The position numbers and the translations under genes are program-made. Of a DNA stretch of 64,000 nt, positions 43,457-54,200 are shown piece by piece. This DNA comes from Epithemia pelagica. Taxonomy: Eukaryota > Bacillariophyta > Bacillariophyceae > Surirellales > Surirellaceae. The first letter of the stretch is position 1; every line of letters starts with the position of its first letter. The stretch lies in contig OX337241.1 in NCBI GenBank assembly GCA_946965045.2, forward strand, positions 1,178,001 to 1,242,000, written 5' to 3'. The notes under the pieces are model-generated. The model saw nothing but the letters and a program-made list of their open reading frames with translations, searched no databases and was not told the origin of the DNA.

Positions 43457-43468
43457 AGGGGACAGGGA

Positions 43469-43639
43469 CGCGAAGGAGTTACACTCCTTAGCGTTCCCTA
43501 CGTCTGGTCTGGCACCCGACAGCTAAGCTGTCAAATGCCACAATCAACCAGAAGTAGTAGGTAGTCCCCTACATCCTTATCCACACCGCAAGCTACGACA
43601 GCAAAGGGCGACAGCAGGCAATTGGACGAAGACCGATTG
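43469..43639 (+). repeat. Intact copy of the interspersed target repeat (empty site)
   Basis: Matches 2129-2252 followed directly by 35441-35483, with a single CGCAAGCTAC at 43587-43596. It starts 3 bp after the target duplication of the 806-bp element. Hairpins: AAGGAG...CTCCTT near its left end and the GACAGCT-A-AGCTGTC structure at 43510-43540. The nature of the repeat is unknown. Confidence 0.85.
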
Positions 43640-44142
43640 CTATCTTTGTTCATCATCCAGTCACGATATTCAGGAATGCTCGTTATCATCCTTAACCCTA
43701 ACGGGAGAATATGACGAAAGTTCCGGATGTCGCATTCGGATGCTGTCACATCCCGTGGTTCAACGTAAGATTAGACTCGTAATCTGCTATCATCTCTACG
43801 ATCTACGATGCTACTCCTATCTCTCAAGGATCTACTCCTAATAGGAATAGGAGTGTCTCATCGATTCTACCATCCAATATCCTTCGATCAAAGATCCATC
43901 TCCCAAAGCTCTTTCAGCGGTAGACCGGCAAAGATCGTCCATAGACCGAACGATCACACCTCACTCCTACTGATACTGTCTAGTAGATTGAGAGATTCAA
44001 AAGGTCTTGGATGCACTGTTCACTCCTTGCCAAACACACCACCCGTACAGACACGAGCTATACAACACACACACAAGCTCGGAATGAATTACGACGAGGT
44101 TGTGGAGGGAGTTCGTCGTGGTCGGGCTCGTAGTTTCAGGTC
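43640..44142. other. Intergenic stretch downstream of the P450
   Basis: No gene is supported. A small inverted repeat ACTCCTA...TAGGAGT lies near 43833-43853. Confidence 0.45.
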
Positions 44143-45783
44143 TTAAAACAAGAGCGTAAAGGCATGTTCGACCCGTCCTTCGTCGACCAATTCCCAGTGC
44201 AATTCAAGCGCCAAGAGAGATAAGACGGTATTCAATTCGGTCGTGGCCAAGGCTTGTCCAAGGCAATTGCGTGTTCCCAAGGCAAAGGGCAAGACCGCTT
44301 GGACTTGATCCACCGATGCATCCTTCCATCGAAAGGGATCAAATTCCCTCGGACGGTCGGGAAAGACCAAGGGACTCTTGTTCATGACGTACTGGGGCAT
44401 CAATACCACGGAATTCTGGGGAATGACCATGACTGGTTCGTCGTGTTTGTCGTCCGTAGTCGTCGGATTGTTGCTGCTGTTCGTGTTCCATGAAGAAGCT
44501 GTCAGTGGTACCTCAAAGTCTCGTCCAGTGATACGTCCCGATCCAAAGGCAGCCACAGGTAGAACCCGATTGCTTTCCTTGAGGAACCATTGCACGTAAT
44601 TGACTTGGTCCTGTGTATCGTTCTGGTTCTTTGTGTTGTCGTTGTTTTGTTGTTGTTGCTGTTGCAAGGCTTGTACAACACGATCTTGCCAGTCGGGATA
44701 TTTGGCCAAATGGTAGAGGGCGGCTGCGACACTAAAGCCGGTCGTATCGTGACCACCAACCAAAAAGACGATCAATTCCGCCACTTTTTGACGATCGCCA
44801 CAGGCTGTCAAATACTCATTCTCTTCAATCAATCGAATGACTGTAGCCTGCGACGATTGTCGTCCCTCGGCCACCAAGTGACGATAGTGCTGCAAGAGTT
44901 GGACTCCCAACTGGTACAAATCGTCACAGGCCGCAAAGACGGCTTGTCGTTCGGGCAAAAAGGGCGTCGCAAATTGTCGCAACGGATTGGCTCCTTGTTT
45001 GCGATCAAATTCCAACATGCCCAAGTCCAAGGCTCGTCCAAAAATGCGAATTTCGGCATTGGTAATGTGGGGATATTCCAGGGCCGCCTCACAAATGATA
45101 CGAAAGGTCAAGTGAATCATTTCGGAATAAATGTCAATGGATTCTTGTTCTGGTTGTTGTTGGTTTTGCTGTTGGATCCACTGGTGAACATGAGTTTCCA
45201 CCACTTGCTTCATGCGTTGGACTTAATTGGCCGAAAAGGCCGGTGCCGTCGCTTTGCGGACCATTTACCAATGGGCATTGTTGGGACTGGTAAAGAAGGA
45301 CGTTCGACCAGCCGTAACGGCATTCATGGGTTCGTACAAGAGGGATGCCTTGTCGGTTGTGGCATCCGTCAAGATTGTTCGGGCCAAGCCGGGATGACCG
45401 ACAATGTACAAGGTACAGGGCCATCGAGGAATGAGAATGCGATAGACCAAGGACTGCAATTGGTTCGATTGATCCAACAAAAACTCATGACTGGTCGGAG
45501 TGTCCAATTGCAACAAGGTCTTCAATAAGCCTTCTGGATTGCGGGGAATGGGCTTGGTTTTGCGACGATGACGATGAGTGTCCTGGTCGTCCGCCGCCAA
45601 GAACAAGGGGCGATACCAGGCCGTAATGGCCGCCGTCACCAAAACAGTGCTCAGAGCCGTCCCTACCCACAACCACGACCCAACTACCGGTGCCAATGGA
45701 TCGTTACGTTGGTGGTGCTTGTCCCTTTGGTTGTTCATGGGACGAAGAGCAAGAACCGAGTTGAACCACCCCAACGTCCACAT
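44143..45783 (-). pseudogene. Cytochrome P450, interrupted by two in-frame TAA codons
   Basis: Reads from ATG 45783 (MWTLGWF), with an N-terminal membrane anchor (about residues 36-65, SWLWVGTALSTVL). P450 hallmarks follow: a C-helix (HW...VRKATAPAFS), the I-helix oxygen-binding motif GGHDTTG (44731-44759), ExxR in KESNR, a PERF-like region (FDPFRW) and the haem-binding loop FALGTRNCLG (44254-44287) with its Cys ligand. The frame is the same from end to end, but TAA codons occur at 45265-45267 and 45223-45225, 14 codons apart, on both sides of the conserved C-helix. Each is one C-to-T change from CAA. Other genes here end in TAA, so the code is normal. It is a probable pseudogene or a readthrough or assembly issue; the substrate is unknown. 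Confidence 0.8.
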
Positions 45784-46341
45784 TGTGGATTCGTGGTAGG
45801 AACAATCTGGGAAAAACTGCGTCGTCGCACAGTGTCTCTCACTCTTCTCTTTTCTCTGCGATCGCTCCGGTTCCGACAAGTTGTAGAGAAGACGATTCTT
45901 CGTCGCTCACGCGTCCCTTTCTCTGTCTTGTTGCCTTGTCAGAAGTCGATGGTATCGAGAGGGATGATGTAGATACTTGCAGTCGTCGAAAGATCCAAAT
46001 TTTGCTGCTTCGAAAGATCGAAATTTTGCAAGATTCCATAAATGAGACTTATCAGCGACTCCATTTTATGGAGTCGCACTTAGGACTCTTTTTTCTTTAT
46101 CCTCAACGCTAATCGATAACGTCACGTTTGAAGAGAAAGATATTAACCGCGACCGCTTGACATCACTATCCTTCACCACACGCATCAACAACCAACAACA
46201 CAATCCTTTTTGGTGGTTGGGAACGAACGACGACAACCATAAAACCTCTTGCGACTCTAGTCACAACAACAACATCAGAAGAGCAGCAACCGTCTGGTCC
46301 AGCAAATCCATAGAAGAGAGACTCACACGACAACAGATAGA
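45784..46341. promoter_or_regulatory. Divergent promoter region of the P450 and DUF1995 genes
   Basis: About 560 bp between divergent starts. It holds two direct copies of TCGAAAGATC(C/G)AAATTTTGC (about 45984 and 46012) and a perfect hairpin GCGACTCCAT-TTT-ATGGAGTCGC at 46055-46077. Either could be a control site; no match to a known factor is claimed. Confidence 0.5.
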
Positions 46342-47511
46342 ATGAGTTGCAAGCAGATGCGTATGAGCTCTGCCTGGTTATTGAATGTAGTAGTGGTGGC
46401 GGTGGGGCTGATGGTGGTGGTTGGTTCCGTGCCGCCCTGTCATGGATTCCACCTGACGCCAGGGACTCGGAGGAATTCGCACCACCCTGTCGACTTGTCC
46501 ATGATCTCCTTTGGTGGGTTGGGCGGCAACAACAACAACAAGGGCTCGGCCACATTGCCTCGAGATGTCAAGGATGCGGTTCAACAATGCCGAGAAGCGA
46601 CACAACAAGCCTTACAAAATCGTTGTTCGCGCATGACGATTGAATTTCCCGTAGGAACCAAATTTGGTGTCGAAAAGACCTCCTCCAAGGGTCGTCCTCG
46701 TGGTGGTGACAAGAACAAGAACATTGAAGGAGGACCCTCCAAGGCCCAATTGGATCAATCGGATCGAGAATTGGCTCGTCTCATGGTGGAAATGTTTCAA
46801 CCCGTGGGAAGTGAAAATATTGTTGTGGCCTTTAACGATCAAGGTTTGGCCGACCAAGCCAAACAACAATGGAAAGATAGTGGCACGGCTGCCTGTCGCA
46901 TCCAAGCCCTCAATCGAAGAGGGGGCAGCTTGGCCAAATCATCAAAGTCCAAGAAAAAGGCCAAGGGGTTTGCTGCCAAATTAGCCGCTGAAGTGGAAGA
47001 CACTGACAATAATACGAATAGCGGGCCGTTTGCCTTGCCCGACTCGTGCGAAGTGGCCTTGTTTGTCGCGCCTGGTCCCAAGGAATTGATTGTTGTGGAA
47101 CAAGTCTGCGAACAAGTGGGCATGGGAACCTTGGTCATTTTGCTCAATGCTCGATTGACGGCCGTCGCTGCAGTCATGAAGGATGACGAGGCCAACGAAG
47201 CATCCTCCTCCTCCTCCTCGTATTTTGGAACTCCGGCCGCCACCCACTTGTTTTTGGACGAATTTGAATCCGTCTTTTGTTTGGCCGCCGCACCACAAAA
47301 TGTCGCACCCAATGGCATGGTCTTTCGATCCTATCCAGGATCCTGGACCTTGGCTCGGAAACCCAAGGTGGGACCACCCAAACCAGTCTTGACACAAGAC
47401 GGCGTTCCGACCGTTTCGGAGTGTCAAGCCGCCTTTGAACAAGAAGATATTAGTGATATGGAGAAAAATGTCGAAACGGCCTTGGAAAATGTCGCCAATT
47501 GGTTTCGGTAA
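46342..47511 (+). CDS. Plastid-targeted DUF1995 protein
   Basis: 389 residues from ATG 46342. A hydrophobic signal peptide (about residues 12-30) ends at CHG followed by Phe (FHLTPG), the Ala/Gly-Phe cleavage pattern of bipartite plastid presequences in diatoms, then a Ser/Arg/His-rich transit region. The mature part begins LPRDVKDAVQQCREATQ and continues RMTIEFPVGTKFG and ELARLMVEMFQPV, which match the DUF1995 family found in plants and algae, whose biochemical role is not established. C-terminal words such as GPKELIVVEQVCEQVG and FRSYPGSWTLARK are also family-like. It is divergent from the P450, with a 558-bp shared upstream region. Confidence 0.8.
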   Translation: MSCKQMRMSSAWLLNVVVVAVGLMVVVGSVPPCHGFHLTPGTRRNSHHPVDLSMISFGGLGGNNNNKGSATLPRDVKDAVQQCREATQQALQNRCSRMTIEFPVGTKFGVEKTSSKGRPRGGDKNKNIEGGPSKAQLDQSDRELARLMVEMFQPVGSENIVVAFNDQGLADQAKQQWKDSGTAACRIQALNRRGGSLAKSSKSKKKAKGFAAKLAAEVEDTDNNTNSGPFALPDSCEVALFVAPGPKELIVVEQVCEQVGMGTLVILLNARLTAVAAVMKDDEANEASSSSSSYFGTPAATHLFLDEFESVFCLAAAPQNVAPNGMVFRSYPGSWTLARKPKVGPPKPVLTQDGVPTVSECQAAFEQEDISDMEKNVETALENVANWFR

Positions 47512-48171
47512 CGAGGTTGCGAATGAAAAAACACACTCACATGAACCACAATACACGTGTCCCGGACAAACTCGAGACAAACCTTTTTGGTCGCCAAGAC
47601 ACATGCTCTTGGACTATTTAAGAGGATCCATGAAAGGCAAGAGACTCGTTTTCTTCTCACGAAAGGTACCAACAAATTGGGGGGAAATTGGAAGTTTGCT
47701 ATGAGGGGCAAGGCTACCAAAGAAATGGAAGGAGGCTGGTGCAATTGGGACGACGAAGGAAACACCAGGGTTGAGGTCGGATGAAGCAAGCTTGGTTGGA
47801 GTGCTTGTTGGTGTCGACTGGTGTGTTTTCTCTGTTACCCAAGGTTTCGAGCGATGCCGCCTTTGGTAGGAGCCTCTAGGTGTTGACATGGAGGATGAGC
47901 TAGAGGGGACGAATACAGCGTGGTTGTCATGCGCGTTCTTAACAAGGCAGTGTAATGGAAGAACATGCACGTAAACTGAATTATAGCAAATCCATCGAAA
48001 GCAGCTTTTCATACATCAAACGAGTACATTTGATAGAGCGAGATCCACATACTCATCCTTCTCTAGAGAATCCGATTTTCAATAGCAGGAGTATAGCTAC
48101 CTTTGCTATGCGGCCTCTGCTTTTTGCAACGCAGACTTTTGCAACGCACTCTGCCACAGACGACGCACACC
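47512..48171. other. Intergenic region between two plus-strand genes
   Basis: No gene is supported in 660 bp; short ORFs on both strands lack features. The start of the next gene is taken at ATG 48172. Confidence 0.45.
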
Positions 48172-49062
48172 ATGGCCGAATCATTGGAATTTCCTCAAGT
48201 GTATGCGTCTCCCACAGAATGGAACGAACGGTTGATTTCGTTATTGTCTTCTATAGCGTTCAATCGTGTCTATCGACCAGCTTTTGAGGATGCCGCAGCC
48301 CAACGATTGCCCGCGTCTTTGGAGGTTCAAGATCCCTTGTTGCTGTTAAATAATGGGACGACAACGACGACAACGACCCGTGGTGATACAGCAACAACAA
48401 CAACAACAACAACTCCCATTTTGTTGATTGTGATCTCTTCCTCCTCAAACAATAGCCTTTTGGACTTGTTTCTCGAAACGGCGCAACAATCCGCGGCATT
48501 TCTAGTACATCATCATCATGATCCGTATCGTCATCATCAGGGTAGGGAGACGAACCAACATCTGGCCAACCTGGCCGAGTTTTGTGCCCATGTTTCCACC
48601 ACCCTTTTCACCTTTGTCATCGTGTTGGAGGAGGACAACGACAATACTCTTACAGAAATGTTTTGCCAGTCGTTGTTGCAGACCACAACCAACGTGTCAC
48701 AGAAAAGGTCCTCCTTGCTTCTGGGCATGGTCACCATTTCTGTACATGACCCTGAATCGGCGTCGGAGGTGCCATCCAAAACCAGCATCCACCGTACGTT
48801 CTTACCGTCGGCTTCCCACTTGCACATTGAGTCAGGACAACTCATGGCGAGGCACTTGTGGGTACGCAACCATCCCAACACCATTGTCTTGACCGTTCCT
48901 CCTCCAAGTGGTCCTTCTTCCTTGTCCTTGTGGATCTCGCTTGTCCTGTTCAAATTTGTCTTTGCCACTCTGCAATTAACCAAGGACCGTCTGCGACAAG
49001 AACAAGTAGACGACAAGAAAGACAACACTGAATTCAATTCAATGAGGAGAGCACGATTATGA
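48172..49062 (+). CDS. Conserved-looking protein of unknown function, perhaps first exon
   Basis: 296 residues from ATG 48172 (MAESLEFP). A Thr run encoded by ACA/ACG triplets sits at about residues 60-80 and a short His run at about 112-115. A hydrophobic helix occurs near the C-terminus (LWISLVLFKFVFATLQL). The ORF may continue: a GTAGAC donor at 49006 and an AG at 49215-49216 would join it in frame to 49217-49438 (NGKLLSPSNTLGVYIHSH...), whose composition looks coding. This 211-nt intron is a guess. The family is not recognised. Confidence 0.55.
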   Translation: MAESLEFPQVYASPTEWNERLISLLSSIAFNRVYRPAFEDAAAQRLPASLEVQDPLLLLNNGTTTTTTTRGDTATTTTTTTPILLIVISSSSNNSLLDLFLETAQQSAAFLVHHHHDPYRHHQGRETNQHLANLAEFCAHVSTTLFTFVIVLEEDNDNTLTEMFCQSLLQTTTNVSQKRSSLLLGMVTISVHDPESASEVPSKTSIHRTFLPSASHLHIESGQLMARHLWVRNHPNTIVLTVPPPSGPSSLSLWISLVLFKFVFATLQLTKDRLRQEQVDDKKDNTEFNSMRRARL

Positions 49063-49216
49063 CAGAACCGCACACGAGCATTGAGCCTTGACTGTTGCCC
49101 TTTGAAACCCAACGAATGGATGGGTTTCTCAACAAACAACCCTTTGGATGGATTGGACGACAGCTGTGGCTCTCCATCAATAATTGTCCTTGCGCGACCA
49201 CGACACATTCGACAAG

Positions 49217-49438
49217 AATGGCAAACTTTTGAGCCCTTCGAACACTCTTGGAGTTTACATTCACTCACACTGTGACGATTGGATGCGGTTGGGAAAGCTC
49301 ATTGATTATGTTTTGGTCCAACTATTACCAGTCGTTCATCACCATGCACAACACGAGACGGAACGATTGGAACGAGAAACGATTCACCATTGTTCTATGG
49401 TGACAGGGTTCGACGACGAGGAAACTACAGCACCGTGA
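49217..49438 (+). CDS. Possible second exon of the gene at 48172
   Basis: The frame is open to a stop at 49436-49438. It encodes a His-containing helical stretch (LIDYVLVQLLPVVHHH). It has no ATG of its own near the start of the sensible part, which is why it is offered as an exon. Low certainty. Confidence 0.3.
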   Translation, partial: NGKLLSPSNTLGVYIHSHCDDWMRLGKLIDYVLVQLLPVVHHHAQHETERLERETIHHCSMVTGFDDEETTAP

Positions 49439-49603
49439 TGGCCATATCTCTTCTGACAGAGGAGGAGTTGAGATGTCCGCCATTGCTGATCGCACCAAAT
49501 ACTAAATAAATCACTCACGCATGACCAACCGGAATCATTCCTACAACTGTATTCCATAGTTTAGTTCCAACTACCTACACATGTTTTCCGATATATCTTC
49601 CCG

Positions 49604-51022
49604 TTAGGATGCCGGACCATACCAACAATCTCCTCCTTCGTAGGGGACATCTCGTCTTCGAAATCCCGTCTCAAAAATCACATTGTTGACATTCATCATA
49701 CCGCATTCTTCCCGCAACAAACTTTCCGTCCAACATTTCATTCCATACTTGTTTTTCATGAGACCATGGTAATGAAATCGAATCACGAGTCCCACCCCAC
49801 CTTCGTCACTCGACGCCTCATGTTCCACCTTGGTAATGGAAAGCAAGTCGACACACGATCCCAGGACATCCAACGCCGGTTGCATTTGTTCGACAATTTC
49901 GACCGGGCAGTCACCTCGACGAAGGGTTCCAACCAAGGTTTGATACTTTTCGTAGGGTTCCCGAATTTTGGCATGAGCCTCCATCGAAACGTGACGGGGC
50001 ATCCATTCGGCATTTTGAGCACGGGCCATTTCCACGGCCAATTGTCGAGCCCGAAAGGGTGAGAGTTTGGAAAAGTCTGTCTTGTTTTCCGGTGCCGTAA
50101 AGCGATTGTTGGTAAAATTCTGCGGTCGGAAATGCGTCTGTTCGGGATAGCCATGCCATTTGGCAACGTGACGAGGAATTTCCATTTTCGCTGGTAAAAA
50201 GGGATCCAGATATGTTTCCATCAAATCCAAGGATTTCCGAAATTTGACGACATCTTCATTGTAGCCAAGTTCCAAATCGTCCGGCTCGAATTGCGGCGTC
50301 AAGCGCGTTTCATCCCGACTGGCCTCATCAATCATGTACGAATCGCGTGTGCCCAATATCGTGCGTTGATCAATGGGATTGGAAGGTCCAAAAAAGGGCG
50401 TATAGCCCACTTCGACACCTTCTTCATCCTTGGCCGTTTCGGGCAAGAGCTGATCGTACGCATGGTCCAAGGCCACTTGATTGGGATCGGGTTCTCCCGA
50501 TCGAGGATCCCATTCGTAGTCGAATTTGGATTGCAAATCATAAATGGTCCATGTTCCCAACGTTTCGGCATCCAAGGCTTCGGGATCTTCGGTATCGTAT
50601 TCCGCCTCGGTTTGCTCGGCCAATTCACCATAGTCTTGCATCGTTTGGGCATCATAATTACGTTCCTCCAATTGACTCAAAATCTCTTGTTTCAGTTCCA
50701 ATTGCTCAGCCGTTTCAATAATGGCACCAGGACGACCACCCGTTAAATCACCCAACAAGGCCTCGTCAAAGTGACGACGTTCGGCATAGTCGTAGGGCAA
50801 CTCGGAGGATGACGACGATGACGACGACGAGGCCCAACGACTCGTGAGCGTAGCGGATGATCTGGGACTTTGATGGAAAGCTTTTGCGTGTTGTGACGTG
50901 GGTGCCAAGGAACGAACCCGGTGGACCGTCCACGCCATGCTCTTGTTCCAGGGAAGATGAAACAGCACCAGCCATAGCCTTGCCAACACCAAGACGAGCC
51001 GGCCTGAATCAACGCCCTTCAT
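49604..51022 (-). CDS. Unknown protein with an N-terminal targeting-like sequence
   Basis: 472 residues from ATG 51022. The N-terminus is hydrophobic and basic (LVLVLARLWLVLFHLPW at 9-25, then an Arg/Ser-rich stretch to about 70 with a nine-Ser run), consistent with import into an organelle. The mature part is acidic with Tyr- and Pro-containing segments (LGTWTIYDLQSKFDYEWD; HVAKWHGYPEQTHFRPQNF) and ends with CWYGPAS. No enzyme motif is recognised. Codon use and the full-length frame make it a real gene; it may be a stramenopile-specific organellar protein (inference). It reads away from the retrotransposon, whose ORF2 stop lies 210 bp upstream of its start. Confidence 0.65.
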   Translation of the reverse strand: MKGVDSGRLVLVLARLWLVLFHLPWNKSMAWTVHRVRSLAPTSQHAKAFHQSPRSSATLTSRWASSSSSSSSSELPYDYAERRHFDEALLGDLTGGRPGAIIETAEQLELKQEILSQLEERNYDAQTMQDYGELAEQTEAEYDTEDPEALDAETLGTWTIYDLQSKFDYEWDPRSGEPDPNQVALDHAYDQLLPETAKDEEGVEVGYTPFFGPSNPIDQRTILGTRDSYMIDEASRDETRLTPQFEPDDLELGYNEDVVKFRKSLDLMETYLDPFLPAKMEIPRHVAKWHGYPEQTHFRPQNFTNNRFTAPENKTDFSKLSPFRARQLAVEMARAQNAEWMPRHVSMEAHAKIREPYEKYQTLVGTLRRGDCPVEIVEQMQPALDVLGSCVDLLSITKVEHEASSDEGGVGLVIRFHYHGLMKNKYGMKCWTESLLREECGMMNVNNVIFETGFRRRDVPYEGGDCWYGPAS

Positions 51023-51232
51023 CTTGAGATTGTCCGTTATTGCAATCTAATTTGGAAACAGTGTAACAAGTAACTCGAATGCAACACAACGGCACAACGT
51101 CAAGAGAAAACAAGATTCCAATAATGTTCTCTGTTGTCGAAAAGAACTCGGATGTGGTTTTGATTTTTGATGGTTGTGATTGATGGTCTGATCTCTGTTT
51201 ATTTTATGATTCTATGCGTGTATGTGGAACTC

Positions 51233-54200
51233 CTAAGCGGCTAGTTCGCAGAGGAGAGGGGCGCCGTCTGTAGTAGACGCGAATTGTGCCGCCGGGGCAG
51301 GGGAGTAGATGGGAGTAATAGGTGCGTAATTGGGGGTTGAAAGATTTTGTAATTGTGTGGTTCGCAATCGAATTTTCGTGTTCGTTGCTCTGATGGCTGC
51401 CATGCTGTTGTTTGCATGAATGGCGAGGCTGGACACGATGGCGTGGCTTAAGGAAGCCTTTGCATAGTGGCCGAGGGAGTGAATTTGTGCTTCTGGGTAA
51501 CTGAAGCGTTTGGTTTCTCTGTTTGCGGCGGTCAGAAGGTTGGATGGAGCATGTGTTGCTTCTTGGTAGAGGGCGTAGGCCTGTGGGTGCGGATGGCTTC
51601 GTCTTGTGTCTTTACCGAAGTTTGGGTTGTCCCATGCTGGTGGTTGGGCGGTGGAGAAATTGTATGGGTGGTGACTAAACGGAAACAGGAAGTTGTCCGC
51701 GAAGGAACCAAGGGAGCCTAAGTGATCGACCGTAAACGGAAGCAAGTAGACTCCGTTCTGCAAAAGGTGTTGGGCGGTCGTTGGGTCTCGACAAAACTTT
51801 TCTCTGGCGGCATCTTGATGCGTCCTGGAAGCCGATTCGGCAATTTTTTCATGGTCGGACGGGTCAAGGATGGCCTGAGGCTGTTGAGGAGGTGGGATGG
51901 TTATGTCCAAGGCAAGGTATTGGAAATGTCTGTTCTTGTGTGGCTGACGAAGTAACAATCCAACGTCTGCGGGTCTGATGTTGCGATGGTGGCCGGGAGC
52001 CAGTCCAGGTGGTTCGACGTGGACATCGTGGACCGATTCGACTGTTCTTGCTGCTGGAGCTACTTGTTTCAACACATCGAAGAGCGTGTCCCGAATTGCA
52101 TTCGAGAGCGGTGTTTTGGATGCCGCGCTGCACGAGTACAGGTGATCTCCGGTTGGGTCGAGCCGTTTGTTGGAAGAGCAACGGCATCGGAGTGGTATAT
52201 GTTGGTGTTGTTGTGGGAGAAAGAGTGGTAGACGCAATTTACGTTTCAGAGCGGTTTTGAAGACGCTGTTTTCGATGCGAAATTGGCTGGCGGTGAGTGG
52301 CAACGTGAATGCCATGCTGGTTAAGGGTGACAAGACCGATGGAAGGAAAATCCGTTGCTCCGGTGGAGTGTCGGTGAAGATTCTTGGTACCACGTGTTCT
52401 CTGAGCGTGTGGTGCATCAATCTGTTGTGTGTCTCGGTGTCGTATCTACTGGGCACGTAAAGTGCCTCTTCGGCGAGTTCGTTGGCAAACAAGGACAGTG
52501 CCTTTCGGAAGTTGGTGAGCTCTGGGCTCGGGTTTTCCTCCCAGTTACTGAATGGTTGGCGATGGACGTCTGGGATGGGGGTTTCTGTAGAGCCGGCCAT
52601 TGAGATGGCTCGTGCTGTTTGCGTCATAAGTCTCGGGTATGCGGCCGCTGCGGCATGTTGGTACCCCAAACCACCGAGTCGTTGGGGGAGTGACGCGATG
52701 AGAGCCGATGGTGTTGGTACGTTGTCTTCCGGGATTCCAGAGAGTTTCGCAAGGAAATGTCTAATGATTTCTTCAGTTTTGTCGGTGGTGGGACTTTTCC
52801 ACAGTGTGCTTCTTGGGTTTTTCTTGGGGTGGGCCAAAGTGATATCCGAAGGTAGGAGATGGAGCAGCGATGCTACCATGGAGAATTTAAACAACGCGTT
52901 TCGCGTTTGTAAGTTGTCAAGTTGGTGCAGTTTGTTGAGGTTGTTCTCCAACTTGTGTAGTTTGCCCTCAATGTATTGCTTGGCGAACGTGCTTGATCCG
53001 ATTGGTTGGCCGAGGAATCGGACTCCACTGGTGATTTCTGCGCTTGGCGGGTTTGAGGCCGAGAGGAATGAAAGTGCTTCTTGAAGGTATGCTTGGTTGT
53101 CCGGGCTGAGGGTTTTCATGGGCGACGAATGGCTCGTGGATGAGAGAATTTTGGTTTTCTCGTGGTTAAGGATGATTCCCAGCGGTTCTCCCAGTTCTTT
53201 GAACCTTGTGAGGAACCATGGTAGGTCACAGTGTGGAAGGCAGATGGACGTATCGTCCATGATCGAAGCGGTATGGGCGATTCCTCCTTTACCGTCATCG
53301 TGGGGGTCTCCGTTTCGCTTTCGCTCTAACGCTCTTTGGGCCTGCTCTTTGTTCAGGCGGGTGGTTAGTGCCAGTAAAACAATGCATGAGAAGAGTGGAC
53401 TCAGTGGACACCCCTGTGGGAATCCTTCCTCTTGCAGTAAGTACCGAGCTTGTTTGTTTTCGTCGAAGTACCAAGAGTTGCATGGGTGGTTGGTTAACAA
53501 GTCAAAGAGTGGGACTAATGGTGTCGTTGCTTCGTCCGACAGCAGTATCTTTCTCGCCTCCGTACGGCTGACATTGTTGAACATGTTTGTCAGGTCGAGT
53601 AAGAGTAGCGCTCTTGACGGTGGGTTTGGGTCTTGTTCTATTGGTTGGTTGTTGTTGTTTGTGTTTTGGTTCCTGTCGATGAATCGTCTCACCGCCATGG
53701 CTGTTGTTTGTGCTACGAAGTCCACTCCCCCTGGGATCTGGATTCCGTACTGACCACCCTTCAAAAGGATGGGTTTAATGTCCTCGGTGAGATGAACCAG
53801 TGCTGTTTTGGCCGCCACTCTTCGGATGGCCGTACCGATGCCGATGGGCCGCAGTTTTTCGAGGTTGTTGAGATCCTTGTGGAGAGCAAGGAAATAATTG
53901 CTCGCGAGGATGGTTTGAATGGGAGGTGGAACTTGTGCCGTTACCACTAGTTGCATGAGTGCTTTGATTGTACCGAAGTATGGTCTGGTGGAATCGGGCG
54001 CTCGGGTTGTCCGGTGTAGGGCCATTGACACAATCGTGTCTGTGCAGTTTGCGAATGGACCGGAGGCGGTGCCGGGTTTCATTTGTCGCAGGGCGAGCTC
54101 GAATGGGCCGTCTTCGAGTTGTAGGAATTGTGCTGCTGGTGGTGGCATGTTGGGTTCTTGTCCTTGGGATCTCGTTGTTGGGGGTGGTTGTCGTCGGTTT

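Noticed and set aside
45219-45266. Short GT-AG intron covering the P450 stops
   Set aside because: The 47-nt interval would break the frame and would remove the conserved C-helix.
45223-45267. Alternative genetic code with TAA read as Gln
   Set aside because: Other genes in the window end in TAA at sensible places, for example ORF1 of the retrotransposon and the tyrosine recombinase.
44590-45528. 312-codon ORF on the plus strand
   Set aside because: It is antisense to the P450, whose motifs are unmistakable on the minus strand.
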